Below are positions 1 through 5,120 of a stretch of 5,120 nt of DNA, piece by piece. Each line of letters begins with the position of its first letter. Within the stretch, counting starts at the first letter, position 1. This stretch comes from Clostridia bacterium. GTDB lineage: Bacteria > CBDUZB01 > JAGLHV01. Both the position numbers and the translations under genes were made by a program. The stretch lies in assembly GCA_030595925.1 (NCBI GenBank), contig JAUVLC010000145.1, positions 1 through 5,120 of the forward strand, in the 5' to 3' direction. The notes beneath the pieces were generated by a model. The model was not told the origin of the DNA. It was given only the letters and a program-made list of their open reading frames with translations, and made no database searches.

Positions 1-56
1 TTTTTTTTGCCTTTTTTACCTCCGGGGTGAATTTCCTTTTTTAACCATCCTTCCAT
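1..56 (-). CDS. Possible partial leftward ORF, lysine-rich N-terminus, unrecognised
   Basis: Read on the minus strand, an ATG at 56-54 opens a frame that stays open to the left edge and begins MEGWLKKEIHPGG followed by a run of Lys and Gly. An AGGG lies 8 nt before this ATG, at a sensible distance for a ribosome site. The same frame is blocked upstream by a TAA, and no other ATG, GTG or TTG start lies between that stop and position 56. Only about 18 codons are visible, and the lysines come from poly-T tracts that are common in AT-rich DNA, so this may be chance. If real, the region 57-361 would be a divergent intergenic region. I do not recognise the protein. Confidence 0.2.
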   Translation of the reverse strand, partial: MEGWLKKEIHPGGKKGKK

Positions 57-361
57 CCATCTTTCCCTGCAAACTTTGGGGTAAAGTGATTTTTAATTTC
101 TTGTTTCTTCGACGCTATTTTTACAGCGCAAATAGCTCGTTAAATTGTTATTTGCAAATAAAAAGCGAACACTTTTTAAGGGTTTCATCTCCTGATTTTT
201 GAATATTCACAAATTTTCCATTTTCCCGTAATTTAAGGTTTGATGCTTATTTATTTAACCAATACACTCTAATTTGTAATTGAAGGAAGCGAATCATTTT
301 TTTTCAGGATTAGAGCTCAATATTTTTGTCTTTGAAGAGACTTTTTGGAGGATAAATTACA
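57..361. other. AT-rich intergenic region without a recognisable gene
   Basis: No reading frame here looks protein-like in either direction. The frame open from base 2 to about 200 on the plus strand has no start and is rich in Phe and Leu from T-runs. Small structures seen are a 4-bp hairpin at 113-128 (CGCT/AGCG), a 14-bp palindrome at 148-161, and a weak GTCT/AGAC hairpin at 328-341 followed by five T residues, too weak to call a terminator. GGAGG at 347-351 belongs to the small frame starting at 362. I found no tRNA-like fold, no CRISPR repeat, and no c-di-GMP riboswitch core. Confidence 0.5.
148..161. promoter_or_regulatory. 14-bp perfect palindrome, possible operator
   Basis: TTATTTGCAAATAA is exactly self-complementary around its centre between 154 and 155. 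Its half site GCAAATA also occurs at 128-134, so three copies of the half site lie within about 35 bp, in a region that may separate divergent genes. Such an arrangement suits a dimeric DNA-binding protein. AT-rich palindromes of this size can arise by chance, and no regulator for it is encoded in the window. Confidence 0.25.
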
Positions 362-390
362 TTGACAAAAGCAGAAATTATTGATAAAAT
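362..390 (+). promoter_or_regulatory. Sigma-70-type promoter for the GGDEF response regulator gene
   Basis: A consensus -35 box TTGACA (362-367) is separated by exactly 17 nt from TAAAAT (385-390), which matches TATAAT at five of six places. Transcription would start near 397 and leave a leader of about 85 nt before the ATG at 483. This is the best promoter match upstream of that gene. The same bases can also be read as a small ORF, described separately, which weakens the call a little. Confidence 0.55.
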
Positions 391-400
391 AAACTGGTAA
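362..400 (+). pseudogene. 12-codon TTG frame resembling an HU/IHF N-terminus; remnant, leader peptide or chance
   Basis: GGAGG at 347-351 is followed 10 nt later by TTG and the peptide (M)TKAEIIDKINW, ending in TAA at 398-400. The sequence TKAEIIDKI is typical of the first helix of HU/IHF-family nucleoid proteins, which commonly begin M-T-K-A-E/D-hydrophobic. Neither this frame after the stop nor the other two frames up to 482 show the rest of that family (about 90 residues, with a GFG-F core), so no functional HU is encoded. It may be the stump of a degraded HU gene or a short translated leader. It may also be an accident, since its start codon lies inside a good -35 box. Confidence 0.25.
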
Positions 401-482
401 CTGAAATGTTTGGTAAGAGGGAAAAACCGTTTTTTGGAAAAAAAGTTTGTTTTATTAAAAATTTTAAAAAGGGTATTTAATT

Positions 483-1937
483 ATGGATAATAAAAAAATG
501 ACGATTATTGTAGTTGATGACGAGCCCATTATTACAGAAACGCTGAGTATGTCATTACAAGAGGAAGACTGGCAAATTTTTTCTGCTAACCATGGAGAAG
601 AGGCTATTAAACTGGCAAAAAAAGTTTCTCCGGATGTAGCTATTATAGATTTAAAGTTGCCGGATATAAGCGGTTTGGAAATAGCTCGGGCAATAAAAGA
701 TATGGATGCGGATGTGTGTGTTATTATCATAACCGCCCATGCGAAGATGGAGACAGCTATAAGTGCGTTAGTGGAAGGGGCTTATGATTATATCACTAAA
801 CCGTTTGATATTACCCATGTGAAATCGGTGGTGCAAAAAGGTTTACAAAAACGAGCTCTTGCTTTAAAAAATAAAGAACTTATTGAAAAATTAAAAAGAG
901 AAAAAAGAAGGGTTGAAGCCATTTTGGAAATAAGTAAGATGTTTAATGTAATTGTTTCCTTAGATGATTTGGTAGACTTTTCTGTAGTTAAAGTTTCCCA
1001 GATGTTAGAAGCACAGAGGGGATCTTTGATGCTTCTGGATAAAGACTCGAAAGAGCTTTTTATTTGTGGTGCATATGGGTTGGAAGAAAAAATAATTAAA
1101 GAGACCAAATTAAAAATAGGAGAAAGTATTGCCGGCCGGGTGGTTGAAACAGGGGAACCGTTGTGTGTTATGGATATTGAAAATGATTTGAGGCTTTTAC
1201 GTAAAAACCAATCCTGTTATGAAACTAAATCGTTTATTAGTATACCTATAAAACAAGAAAAAGAGATTATAGGTGTATTTAATTTTTCCAATAAGGAACC
1301 TTTTTTTAGTGAAGAAGATGTTGCTTTTGTCTCTATTGTTGCTCATCAGACAGCTATTGCTATAGAAAAAATCCGTTTGTATGATAAGGTAACAAAATTA
1401 GCTGTTACGGATGAATTAACCGGTTTGTTTAATAGAAGATATTTTATGAAACAGTTAAAAGAAGAAATTAAACGAAATCAAAGGTACCATCATTCTCTTT
1501 CTTTAATTATGTTTGATGTTGATGATTTTAAAAAATTTAATGATAATTATAGCCATTTAGTAGGGGATGCCGTACTTAAGAAAATAGCAAGAATTTTAGC
1601 TGAAAACGTGCGTAATGTGGACATCGTCAGTCGTTATGGTGGGGAGGAGTTTATTATTGTTTTACCGGAAACCGATATTAAAGAGGCCACAAGAGTAGCG
1701 GAAAAGATAAGAAAATCTGCTGAAGAAAGTCTTTTTGGCAGAAAATTCTTGGGTAGAAACCAGGGGGGAGGAGCAAAAAGCATAAAAAAGTTAACTGTTA
1801 GCGGAGGAGTGGCTACTTATCAATTGCGAGAAGGAACAGAGATGTTTATTAAGAGAGTGGATAGTGCTCTTTATCAGGCTAAAAAAACCGGTAAAAATAA
1901 AATTGAATGTGCCTTGCCCCATGTTTTTCATAAATAA
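483..1937 (+). CDS. Orphan response regulator: receiver-GAF-GGDEF diguanylate cyclase
   Basis: The 484-residue soluble protein should make c-di-GMP from two GTP in response to phosphorylation. The receiver domain (about 7-122) has the acidic pair D12-D13, the phosphate-accepting D56, the switch residue T84 and K106-P107. A charged helix (about 123-148) leads into a GAF domain (about 150-297), whose small-molecule ligand, if any, cannot be read from sequence. The GGDEF domain (about 305-475) starts with the usual DELTGLFNRR, has D345 for metal binding, and the active-site variant GGEEF at 386-390, which is normally active. R377-x-x-D380, five residues before GGEEF, is an intact inhibitory site, so product feedback is expected. 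A modest insertion (about 418-432) precedes the final strand. The ATG at 483 is the first start after an in-frame stop at 465-467, with AAGGG 9 nt upstream; M6 is a weaker alternative. No membrane segments are seen. No partner histidine kinase is in the window, so the input is unknown. Confidence 0.93.
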   Translation: MDNKKMTIIVVDDEPIITETLSMSLQEEDWQIFSANHGEEAIKLAKKVSPDVAIIDLKLPDISGLEIARAIKDMDADVCVIIITAHAKMETAISALVEGAYDYITKPFDITHVKSVVQKGLQKRALALKNKELIEKLKREKRRVEAILEISKMFNVIVSLDDLVDFSVVKVSQMLEAQRGSLMLLDKDSKELFICGAYGLEEKIIKETKLKIGESIAGRVVETGEPLCVMDIENDLRLLRKNQSCYETKSFISIPIKQEKEIIGVFNFSNKEPFFSEEDVAFVSIVAHQTAIAIEKIRLYDKVTKLAVTDELTGLFNRRYFMKQLKEEIKRNQRYHHSLSLIMFDVDDFKKFNDNYSHLVGDAVLKKIARILAENVRNVDIVSRYGGEEFIIVLPETDIKEATRVAEKIRKSAEESLFGRKFLGRNQGGGAKSIKKLTVSGGVATYQLREGTEMFIKRVDSALYQAKKTGKNKIECALPHVFHK

Positions 1938-2038
1938 GTTTATACTTTTATTAATTTACCTCATTCTTTTTAACCATAAATCAATAGTTTTTCTTTTTAA
2001 AAAAAGATACAACATTTATGAGAAAACTTCCGGGGATA

Positions 2039-2058
2039 TTTTCCCGCTAAGGGGAAAA
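2039..2058 (+). terminator. Weak hairpin downstream of the GGDEF gene
   Basis: TTTTCCC (2039-2045) and GGGAAAA (2052-2058) form a 7-bp stem with a 6-nt loop, about 100 nt after the stop of the GGDEF gene. The bases directly after it are A-rich, and the T-run only begins at 2065, so it is a poor intrinsic terminator. It may still contribute to 3' end stability. Confidence 0.2.
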
Positions 2059-2131
2059 AAATAAATTTTTTGTAATTATTTAAAAATTTGTTTAAAACAA
2101 AATACTTTAAATTCAAAAAAGGGTGTTGATA

Positions 2132-2160
2132 AACTGTCTTTTGTTAGACAGTTATTTTTA
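2132..2160 (+). terminator. Perfect 8-bp inverted repeat with T-tract: terminator, or operator of the next gene
   Basis: AACTGTCT (2132-2139) and AGACAGTT (2146-2153) pair perfectly around a 6-nt loop and are followed by ATTTTTA. That is the form of a Rho-independent terminator, and it would separate the GGDEF gene from the next unit. The stem has only three G-C pairs, and it lies about 195 nt after the upstream stop codon but only 67 nt before the next start. An operator role is therefore also possible. The right arm overlaps a possible -35 box at 2145-2150. Confidence 0.42.
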
Positions 2161-2173
2161 TTAAAGAGATAAG
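2145..2173 (+). promoter_or_regulatory. Possible promoter for the primase-like gene
   Basis: TAGACA (2145-2150, five of six matches to the -35 consensus) lies 17 nt before GATAAG (2168-2173, four of six matches to the -10 consensus). Transcription would start near 2180, about 40 nt before the ATG at 2220. The -35 box lies within the right arm of the inverted repeat, so a protein bound there would block it. In AT-rich DNA a match of this quality is only suggestive. Confidence 0.28.
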
Positions 2174-2219
2174 GTTTAAAGGATAAAAAACGAAAAGGAA
2201 CGGTTAAAAGATAAATTAT

Positions 2220-3617
2220 ATGTTAAGTTTAACGGATTTTTATTTTCATCCTGAGGTGCGAAGGAGAATTGTAGAATATTGTGGAGGAGAAGGGGATAAT
2301 TTTTCTTCTTTTACAGCCGCAACACTGGTTGGTTATGGAGAAAAAAAACACTGGATAGGTAAAAATCATGAAGAGATTGGACTTTCTCCTCAAGAGGGAT
2401 TCGAGCAGATATTAGGGAACGGATGGGATATTTTTCGTTCCAGTTGGGATAAGATGAGTAGTTTGGGTATTTTGGATGTGGAATATTTTAATATGGATTA
2501 TCCGGGAGAAATATATCTTAATCCTTACCGGACATTTAGTAGATTAGAGTTGTTATATAAAACGGTATTAAGTGTATTTTATAAATTTAACATTATTCCT
2601 TTAGTAATTATGACTGGCCGGGGATATCATTTTTCCATTCGTTTACCTCAAAACAACAAAATCCATCAAAAAATCGAGGAAATAGGGAGCATCCCTTCTT
2701 CTATAAAAAGCAAATATCTTGGTCTAAAAAATAGGGGACTGTGTTTTTCTCTCAAACAGGGAAAAGCTTATGAGGGGCTCGGCCGGTTAATGGAATATGT
2801 GGTTCATTTGGTTATTAAAAAGATGCGTAATGGGGAAATACCCGTTGTTTGCACTGATTTAGCCGTAGGAATGAATGGTTCAGTACGGGAAGCAATTTCC
2901 CTGGATTTATCTATGTATGGAGACCCTCTCCATTTTCGACACATTCGTTGTCCCTTTAGTACCTATCAAAAACATAAAAATAAGGGATTTAAAATTGGCG
3001 AGTTAGCTGCAAAAAAACCTGTGCAGGTTGCTCTTCCCAGAATGGAAACGGTAAAAATGGAAGATTTGTGTCAGTGGAAAAATGATTTTCGAAAAGCCAG
3101 TGATTATGCAGCTAAAGTAGAAACCCGGATTCCGGATGCATCAAAAGGTTGTGAAAATTTAATCAGGAGTTATAAACGGTCACAGCTCTATCAATTTCAT
3201 AAACATTTTGATTCCCAGGAGCATGATTTGCCTTCTGATTGGGAAAAAACTTATGATCGTTTCGATTTGGGAAAACTTCCCCCCTGTATATCACATTCGC
3301 TCTCTTTTCCCAATGATAATTTATTAAAGCCGACGAATATACAGGCTATTACACGGGTGTTATTAAAAGAAAAATGGCATCCTAAACATATCGCCGGCCT
3401 TATTCGTTCCAAATATGAGCGTAATTATGGTTGGGGAAATATGTGGGTAAGAAATGATGCCAATTTACGTGCCGATTTTTATGTTCGTCTTTTTGCAGGA
3501 CTATTGAGTGACGGAACGGATCAGGAAGAAGATTTAAACTGTATTTCTTATCAGAAAAAAGGGTTTTGTTGGAAGAAGTGGTGTGGATATAGTTTAGAGC
3601 ATTATAAAATTAATTGA
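2220..3617 (+). CDS. Single-chain primase-polymerase-like protein: PriS-like AEP domain plus PriL-like 4-Cys domain
   Basis: This 465-residue protein reads as an archaeo-eukaryotic primase (AEP). Motif I is probably D86-x-E88 in ILDVEYFNMDYPGE, with D93 as the alternative acidic residue. Motif II is T132-G-R-G-Y-H137, close to the family's SGxGxH nucleotide-binding motif. Motif III is D229 in SLDLS, followed by R240-H-I-R243-C-P-F-S and K251, like the 'hIRxPxS-K' stretch after motif III of primase-polymerases. The C-terminal part (about 350-465) opens with LPPC (C356), continues with a helical stretch (PTNIQAITRVLL, HPKHIAGLI) and ends with C441, C450 and C455. This matches the four-cysteine 4Fe-4S layout of the primase large subunit PriL. 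Expected activity is primer or DNA synthesis by a two-metal mechanism, perhaps in damage tolerance or on a replicon. There is no helicase domain, no zinc motif between motifs II and III, and no signal peptide. The ATG at 2220 is the first possible start after an in-frame TAA at 2205; the ribosome site is weak. The domain calls come from motif reading only. Confidence 0.72.
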   Translation: MLSLTDFYFHPEVRRRIVEYCGGEGDNFSSFTAATLVGYGEKKHWIGKNHEEIGLSPQEGFEQILGNGWDIFRSSWDKMSSLGILDVEYFNMDYPGEIYLNPYRTFSRLELLYKTVLSVFYKFNIIPLVIMTGRGYHFSIRLPQNNKIHQKIEEIGSIPSSIKSKYLGLKNRGLCFSLKQGKAYEGLGRLMEYVVHLVIKKMRNGEIPVVCTDLAVGMNGSVREAISLDLSMYGDPLHFRHIRCPFSTYQKHKNKGFKIGELAAKKPVQVALPRMETVKMEDLCQWKNDFRKASDYAAKVETRIPDASKGCENLIRSYKRSQLYQFHKHFDSQEHDLPSDWEKTYDRFDLGKLPPCISHSLSFPNDNLLKPTNIQAITRVLLKEKWHPKHIAGLIRSKYERNYGWGNMWVRNDANLRADFYVRLFAGLLSDGTDQEEDLNCISYQKKGFCWKKWCGYSLEHYKIN

Positions 3618-3663
3618 AACTATTGAAGATTTTATTTATTTTAAAAAACGGAAATGAATTCAA

Positions 3664-4509
3664 ATGGAAATAGGTATTTCTACAGGGATTATTTATAATT
3701 ATGACTTATTGGAAAAAATTTTTTTATTTAAAGAAGCAGGGTTTGATAGTATTGAAATTTGTTTTAATCCGCGACTAAATAAAGATAATTTTTATCAATT
3801 TGATTATCAAAATTGGATTTATGTATATGAACTTAGAGATAGATTAAAAGAGCTTGGTTTGAAAATACATTCAATCCATGCTCCTTATTCCTCTACCTTT
3901 GACATTTCCGGCTTAAATGAGCAACAGCGTATAAACACAGTAAATGAAATAAGAAATATTATTGATGTTTTAAGAGTTTTGGACGGAAGTGTTGTAGTGC
4001 TTCATCCTACAATAAAAGAAATGTCCGAAAATAATTTTGGAGAAAGAGGTAAATGGTTTAAACAAGCGACGGAAAGTCTTCGGGATATTATTGTTTATGG
4101 AGAAAAAAAGGGGATTAAGATAGCAGTGGAAAATTTACTTCCCCATCTTTTTTTTGGAGATTTGAATGATTTGTTAAATTTAGTCAATCAATTTGATTCT
4201 GAAAATTTAGGAATTTGTTTGGATACTTCCCATGCAAATTTAGGTGCAGGGACCCTGGAAGCGGTAAGAAAATTTGGTCAAAAAATTAATTCCTTACACA
4301 TTTCTGATAATTATGGCAAAAAAGACGATCATTTTCCTGTAGGGGAAGGAACTGTTAATTGGGATGAATTTTTAAGTGAATTGCGAAGGGTAAATTTTAA
4401 AGGGGTCTTTATGTTAGAAATTTTAAAAGAAGTCAGGGAAGAAGAATTGCCGTTAATGTTAAAGAAAATTTATAAAAACACAAGAAAATTGGTGGAGGGA
4501 ATACTGTGA
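3664..4509 (+). CDS. Xylose-isomerase-like TIM-barrel protein (sugar phosphate isomerase/epimerase family)
   Basis: The 281-residue protein is a TIM barrel of the AP endonuclease 2 / xylose isomerase-like superfamily (COG1082 type). Candidate metal and substrate residues come in the expected order at strand ends: H72 (HSIHAPY), H114 (VVLHPT), E156 (AVENL), D187 and H190 (CLDTSHAN), H212 (LHISDN), D221 and H223 in DDHFPVGEG, and E252 (MLEI). The family includes isomerases and epimerases that use one divalent metal, and endonuclease IV, which binds three zinc ions with a similar set. The sequence lacks the endonuclease IV signature ENTAGQG, so an isomerase or epimerase of unknown substrate is the safer call. 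The ATG at 3664 is the only start after an in-frame TGA at 3655, with a weak GGAAA about 10 nt upstream. It follows the primase-like gene by 46 nt and overlaps hisS by 4 nt, so all three are probably co-transcribed. Confidence 0.85.
   Translation: MEIGISTGIIYNYDLLEKIFLFKEAGFDSIEICFNPRLNKDNFYQFDYQNWIYVYELRDRLKELGLKIHSIHAPYSSTFDISGLNEQQRINTVNEIRNIIDVLRVLDGSVVVLHPTIKEMSENNFGERGKWFKQATESLRDIIVYGEKKGIKIAVENLLPHLFFGDLNDLLNLVNQFDSENLGICLDTSHANLGAGTLEAVRKFGQKINSLHISDNYGKKDDHFPVGEGTVNWDEFLSELRRVNFKGVFMLEILKEVREEELPLMLKKIYKNTRKLVEGIL
4494..4498 (+). promoter_or_regulatory. Strong ribosome binding site that fixes the GTG start of hisS
   Basis: GGAGG lies 7 nt before the GTG at 4506, inside the end of the upstream gene. 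The GTGA overlap (start at 4506, upstream stop at 4507-4509) implies translational coupling, and the strong site makes GTG the chosen start although it is not ATG. Confidence 0.75.
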
Positions 4510-5120
4510 AATATTCTTCTGTGCGGGGAACAAGAGACATTTTAAACGAAGAAGCACTGAAATTGCGTTACCTGGAAAATTTAGGGAGGGAGGTGTTTTC
4601 TTCCTATGGGTATAGGGAAATAGTAATTCCTACCTTTGAGCGGACGGAACTTTTTACCCGCAGTATCGGTGAAGTATCGGATATTGTAGAAAAAGAGATG
4701 TATACTTTCCAGGATAAAAAGGGCAGGAGTTTGAGTTTACGGCCGGAAGGGACTGCCGGGGTAGTGCGTGCTTTTATAGAACGTAATTTATATAGAGAAA
4801 ACGCAGCGATGCGTCTTTATTATATGGGGCCGATGTTTCGGTATGAAAGGCCGCAGGCGGGTAGATATAGAGAATTTCGGCAAATAGGAGCGGAATTCTT
4901 TGGTAGTGATGATACCAGGAGTGATGTGGAAATTATAAATGTTTTTGTAGATTTTTTCAGGAAGGCAGAGTTGAAAGAGAAAGATTTCAATCTTTACATC
5001 AATAATGTAGGTTGTGAAAGTTGTAGAAAAAAATACAAAGCGGTTTTTACTAATTCTATGCAAGATAATCTTTCTAAGCTTTGCGATGATTGCCAGAGGA
5101 GATTTTCCCGCAATCCTTTT
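4506..5120 (+). CDS. hisS: Histidyl-tRNA synthetase, N-terminal 205 residues (cut by window end)
   Basis: HisRS charges tRNA-His with histidine in the cytoplasm, through a histidyl-adenylate, as a class II homodimer. The visible part covers about half of the usual 420 residues. It begins with the conserved RGTRDIL (7-13), followed by class II motif 1 around 35-55 (P42, LFTRSIGE). RPEGTA (79-84) supplies the histidine-binding E81 and T83, and motif 2 FRYERPQAGRYREFRQ (111-126) contains R112, which should contact ATP and the adenylate, followed by Q126 and E130. The Cys pairs C170-x-x-C173 and C193-x-x-C196 lie before the RNP-type segment; such pairs occur in clostridial-type HisRS and may bind a metal, which is inference. 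Motif 3 and the anticodon-binding domain lie beyond the window. The frame is intact to the last base. The start is GTG, overlapping the upstream gene by four bases. Confidence 0.96.
   Translation, partial: MKYSSVRGTRDILNEEALKLRYLENLGREVFSSYGYREIVIPTFERTELFTRSIGEVSDIVEKEMYTFQDKKGRSLSLRPEGTAGVVRAFIERNLYRENAAMRLYYMGPMFRYERPQAGRYREFRQIGAEFFGSDDTRSDVEIINVFVDFFRKAELKEKDFNLYINNVGCESCRKKYKAVFTNSMQDNLSKLCDDCQRRFSRNPF

Noticed and set aside
328-346. GTCT/AGAC hairpin followed by TTTTT as a terminator
   Set aside because: The stem is only four Watson-Crick pairs plus one wobble, with two G-C pairs, and no gene upstream needs termination.
400-482. c-di-GMP riboswitch in the leader of the diguanylate cyclase gene
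   Set aside because: The 85-nt leader lacks the conserved GEMM core and has no strong stems; only a weak AAAAA/TTTTT pairing is seen.
464-730. Minus-strand 88-residue frame
   Set aside because: It lies opposite the receiver domain of a clear gene, is rich in Ser and Ile as expected for the reverse of that gene, and matches nothing.
788-1108. Minus-strand 106-residue frame
   Set aside because: It lies wholly opposite the GAF part of the GGDEF gene, with a Ser/Leu/Phe-rich composition typical of a shadow frame.
1864-2064. Plus-strand 66-residue frame overlapping the end of the GGDEF gene
   Set aside because: It starts inside the conserved end of the GGDEF domain, has no ribosome site, and the remainder is Ile/Leu/Phe/Lys from A/T runs. 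Possible frameshift extension was considered, but the GGDEF domain is complete before its own stop.
2134-2151. Canonical LexA (SOS) box
   Set aside because: CTGT and ACAG are separated by 10 rather than 8 nt, and the Bacillus-type GAAC-N4-GTTC pattern is absent.
4788-5063. Minus-strand 91-residue frame
   Set aside because: It is opposite hisS, whose conserved motifs run through the whole stretch in the plus strand.
1-5120. CRISPR array, tRNA, rRNA or insertion sequence
   Set aside because: No regularly spaced repeats, cloverleaf-like segments, rRNA-like blocks, transposase motifs or terminal inverted repeats were seen on either strand.

Overview
The window is AT-rich bacterial chromosomal DNA, and every convincing gene lies on the + strand. 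The histidyl-tRNA synthetase at the right end carries two Cys-x-x-Cys pairs in its middle part, as I recall from clostridial-type HisRS. Together with the low GC content and GGAGG-type ribosome sites, this suggests a low-GC anaerobe of the Firmicutes kind or an AT-rich uncultivated lineage. The sequence alone does not fix the taxon.

Layout. Positions 1-482 hold no secure gene. They contain a possible leftward ORF running off the edge, a 14-bp palindrome, a GGAGG-preceded 12-codon TTG reading frame that looks like the start of an HU/IHF protein, and a near-consensus sigma-70 promoter (TTGACA, 17 nt, TAAAAT) that shares its bases with that small frame. The promoter fits transcription of 483-1937, an orphan response regulator with receiver, GAF and GGDEF domains and an intact c-di-GMP inhibitory site. 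A 282-nt gap follows, with a perfect 8-bp inverted repeat ending in a T-tract. It could be a terminator or an operator.

Next comes a likely three-gene unit. The first gene (2220-3617) is the most interesting object here: a 465-residue protein that appears to join an archaeo-eukaryotic primase (PriS-like) catalytic domain to a PriL-like domain with four spaced cysteines suited to a 4Fe-4S cluster. It has no DnaG-type features and no attached helicase. The second (3664-4509) is a xylose-isomerase-like TIM barrel of the sugar phosphate isomerase / endonuclease IV superfamily that keeps a residue at every place where endonuclease IV has a metal ligand. The third (4506 to the window end) is hisS, overlapping the second by 4 nt (GTGA) and starting with GTG behind a strong GGAGG.

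How they may work together: the GGDEF protein converts a phosphorelay signal into c-di-GMP and is probably its own unit. The primase-like protein and the TIM barrel could act in DNA repair or damage tolerance, but that link rests only on adjacency. hisS is housekeeping and suggests that the unit is chromosomal rather than part of a free replicon.
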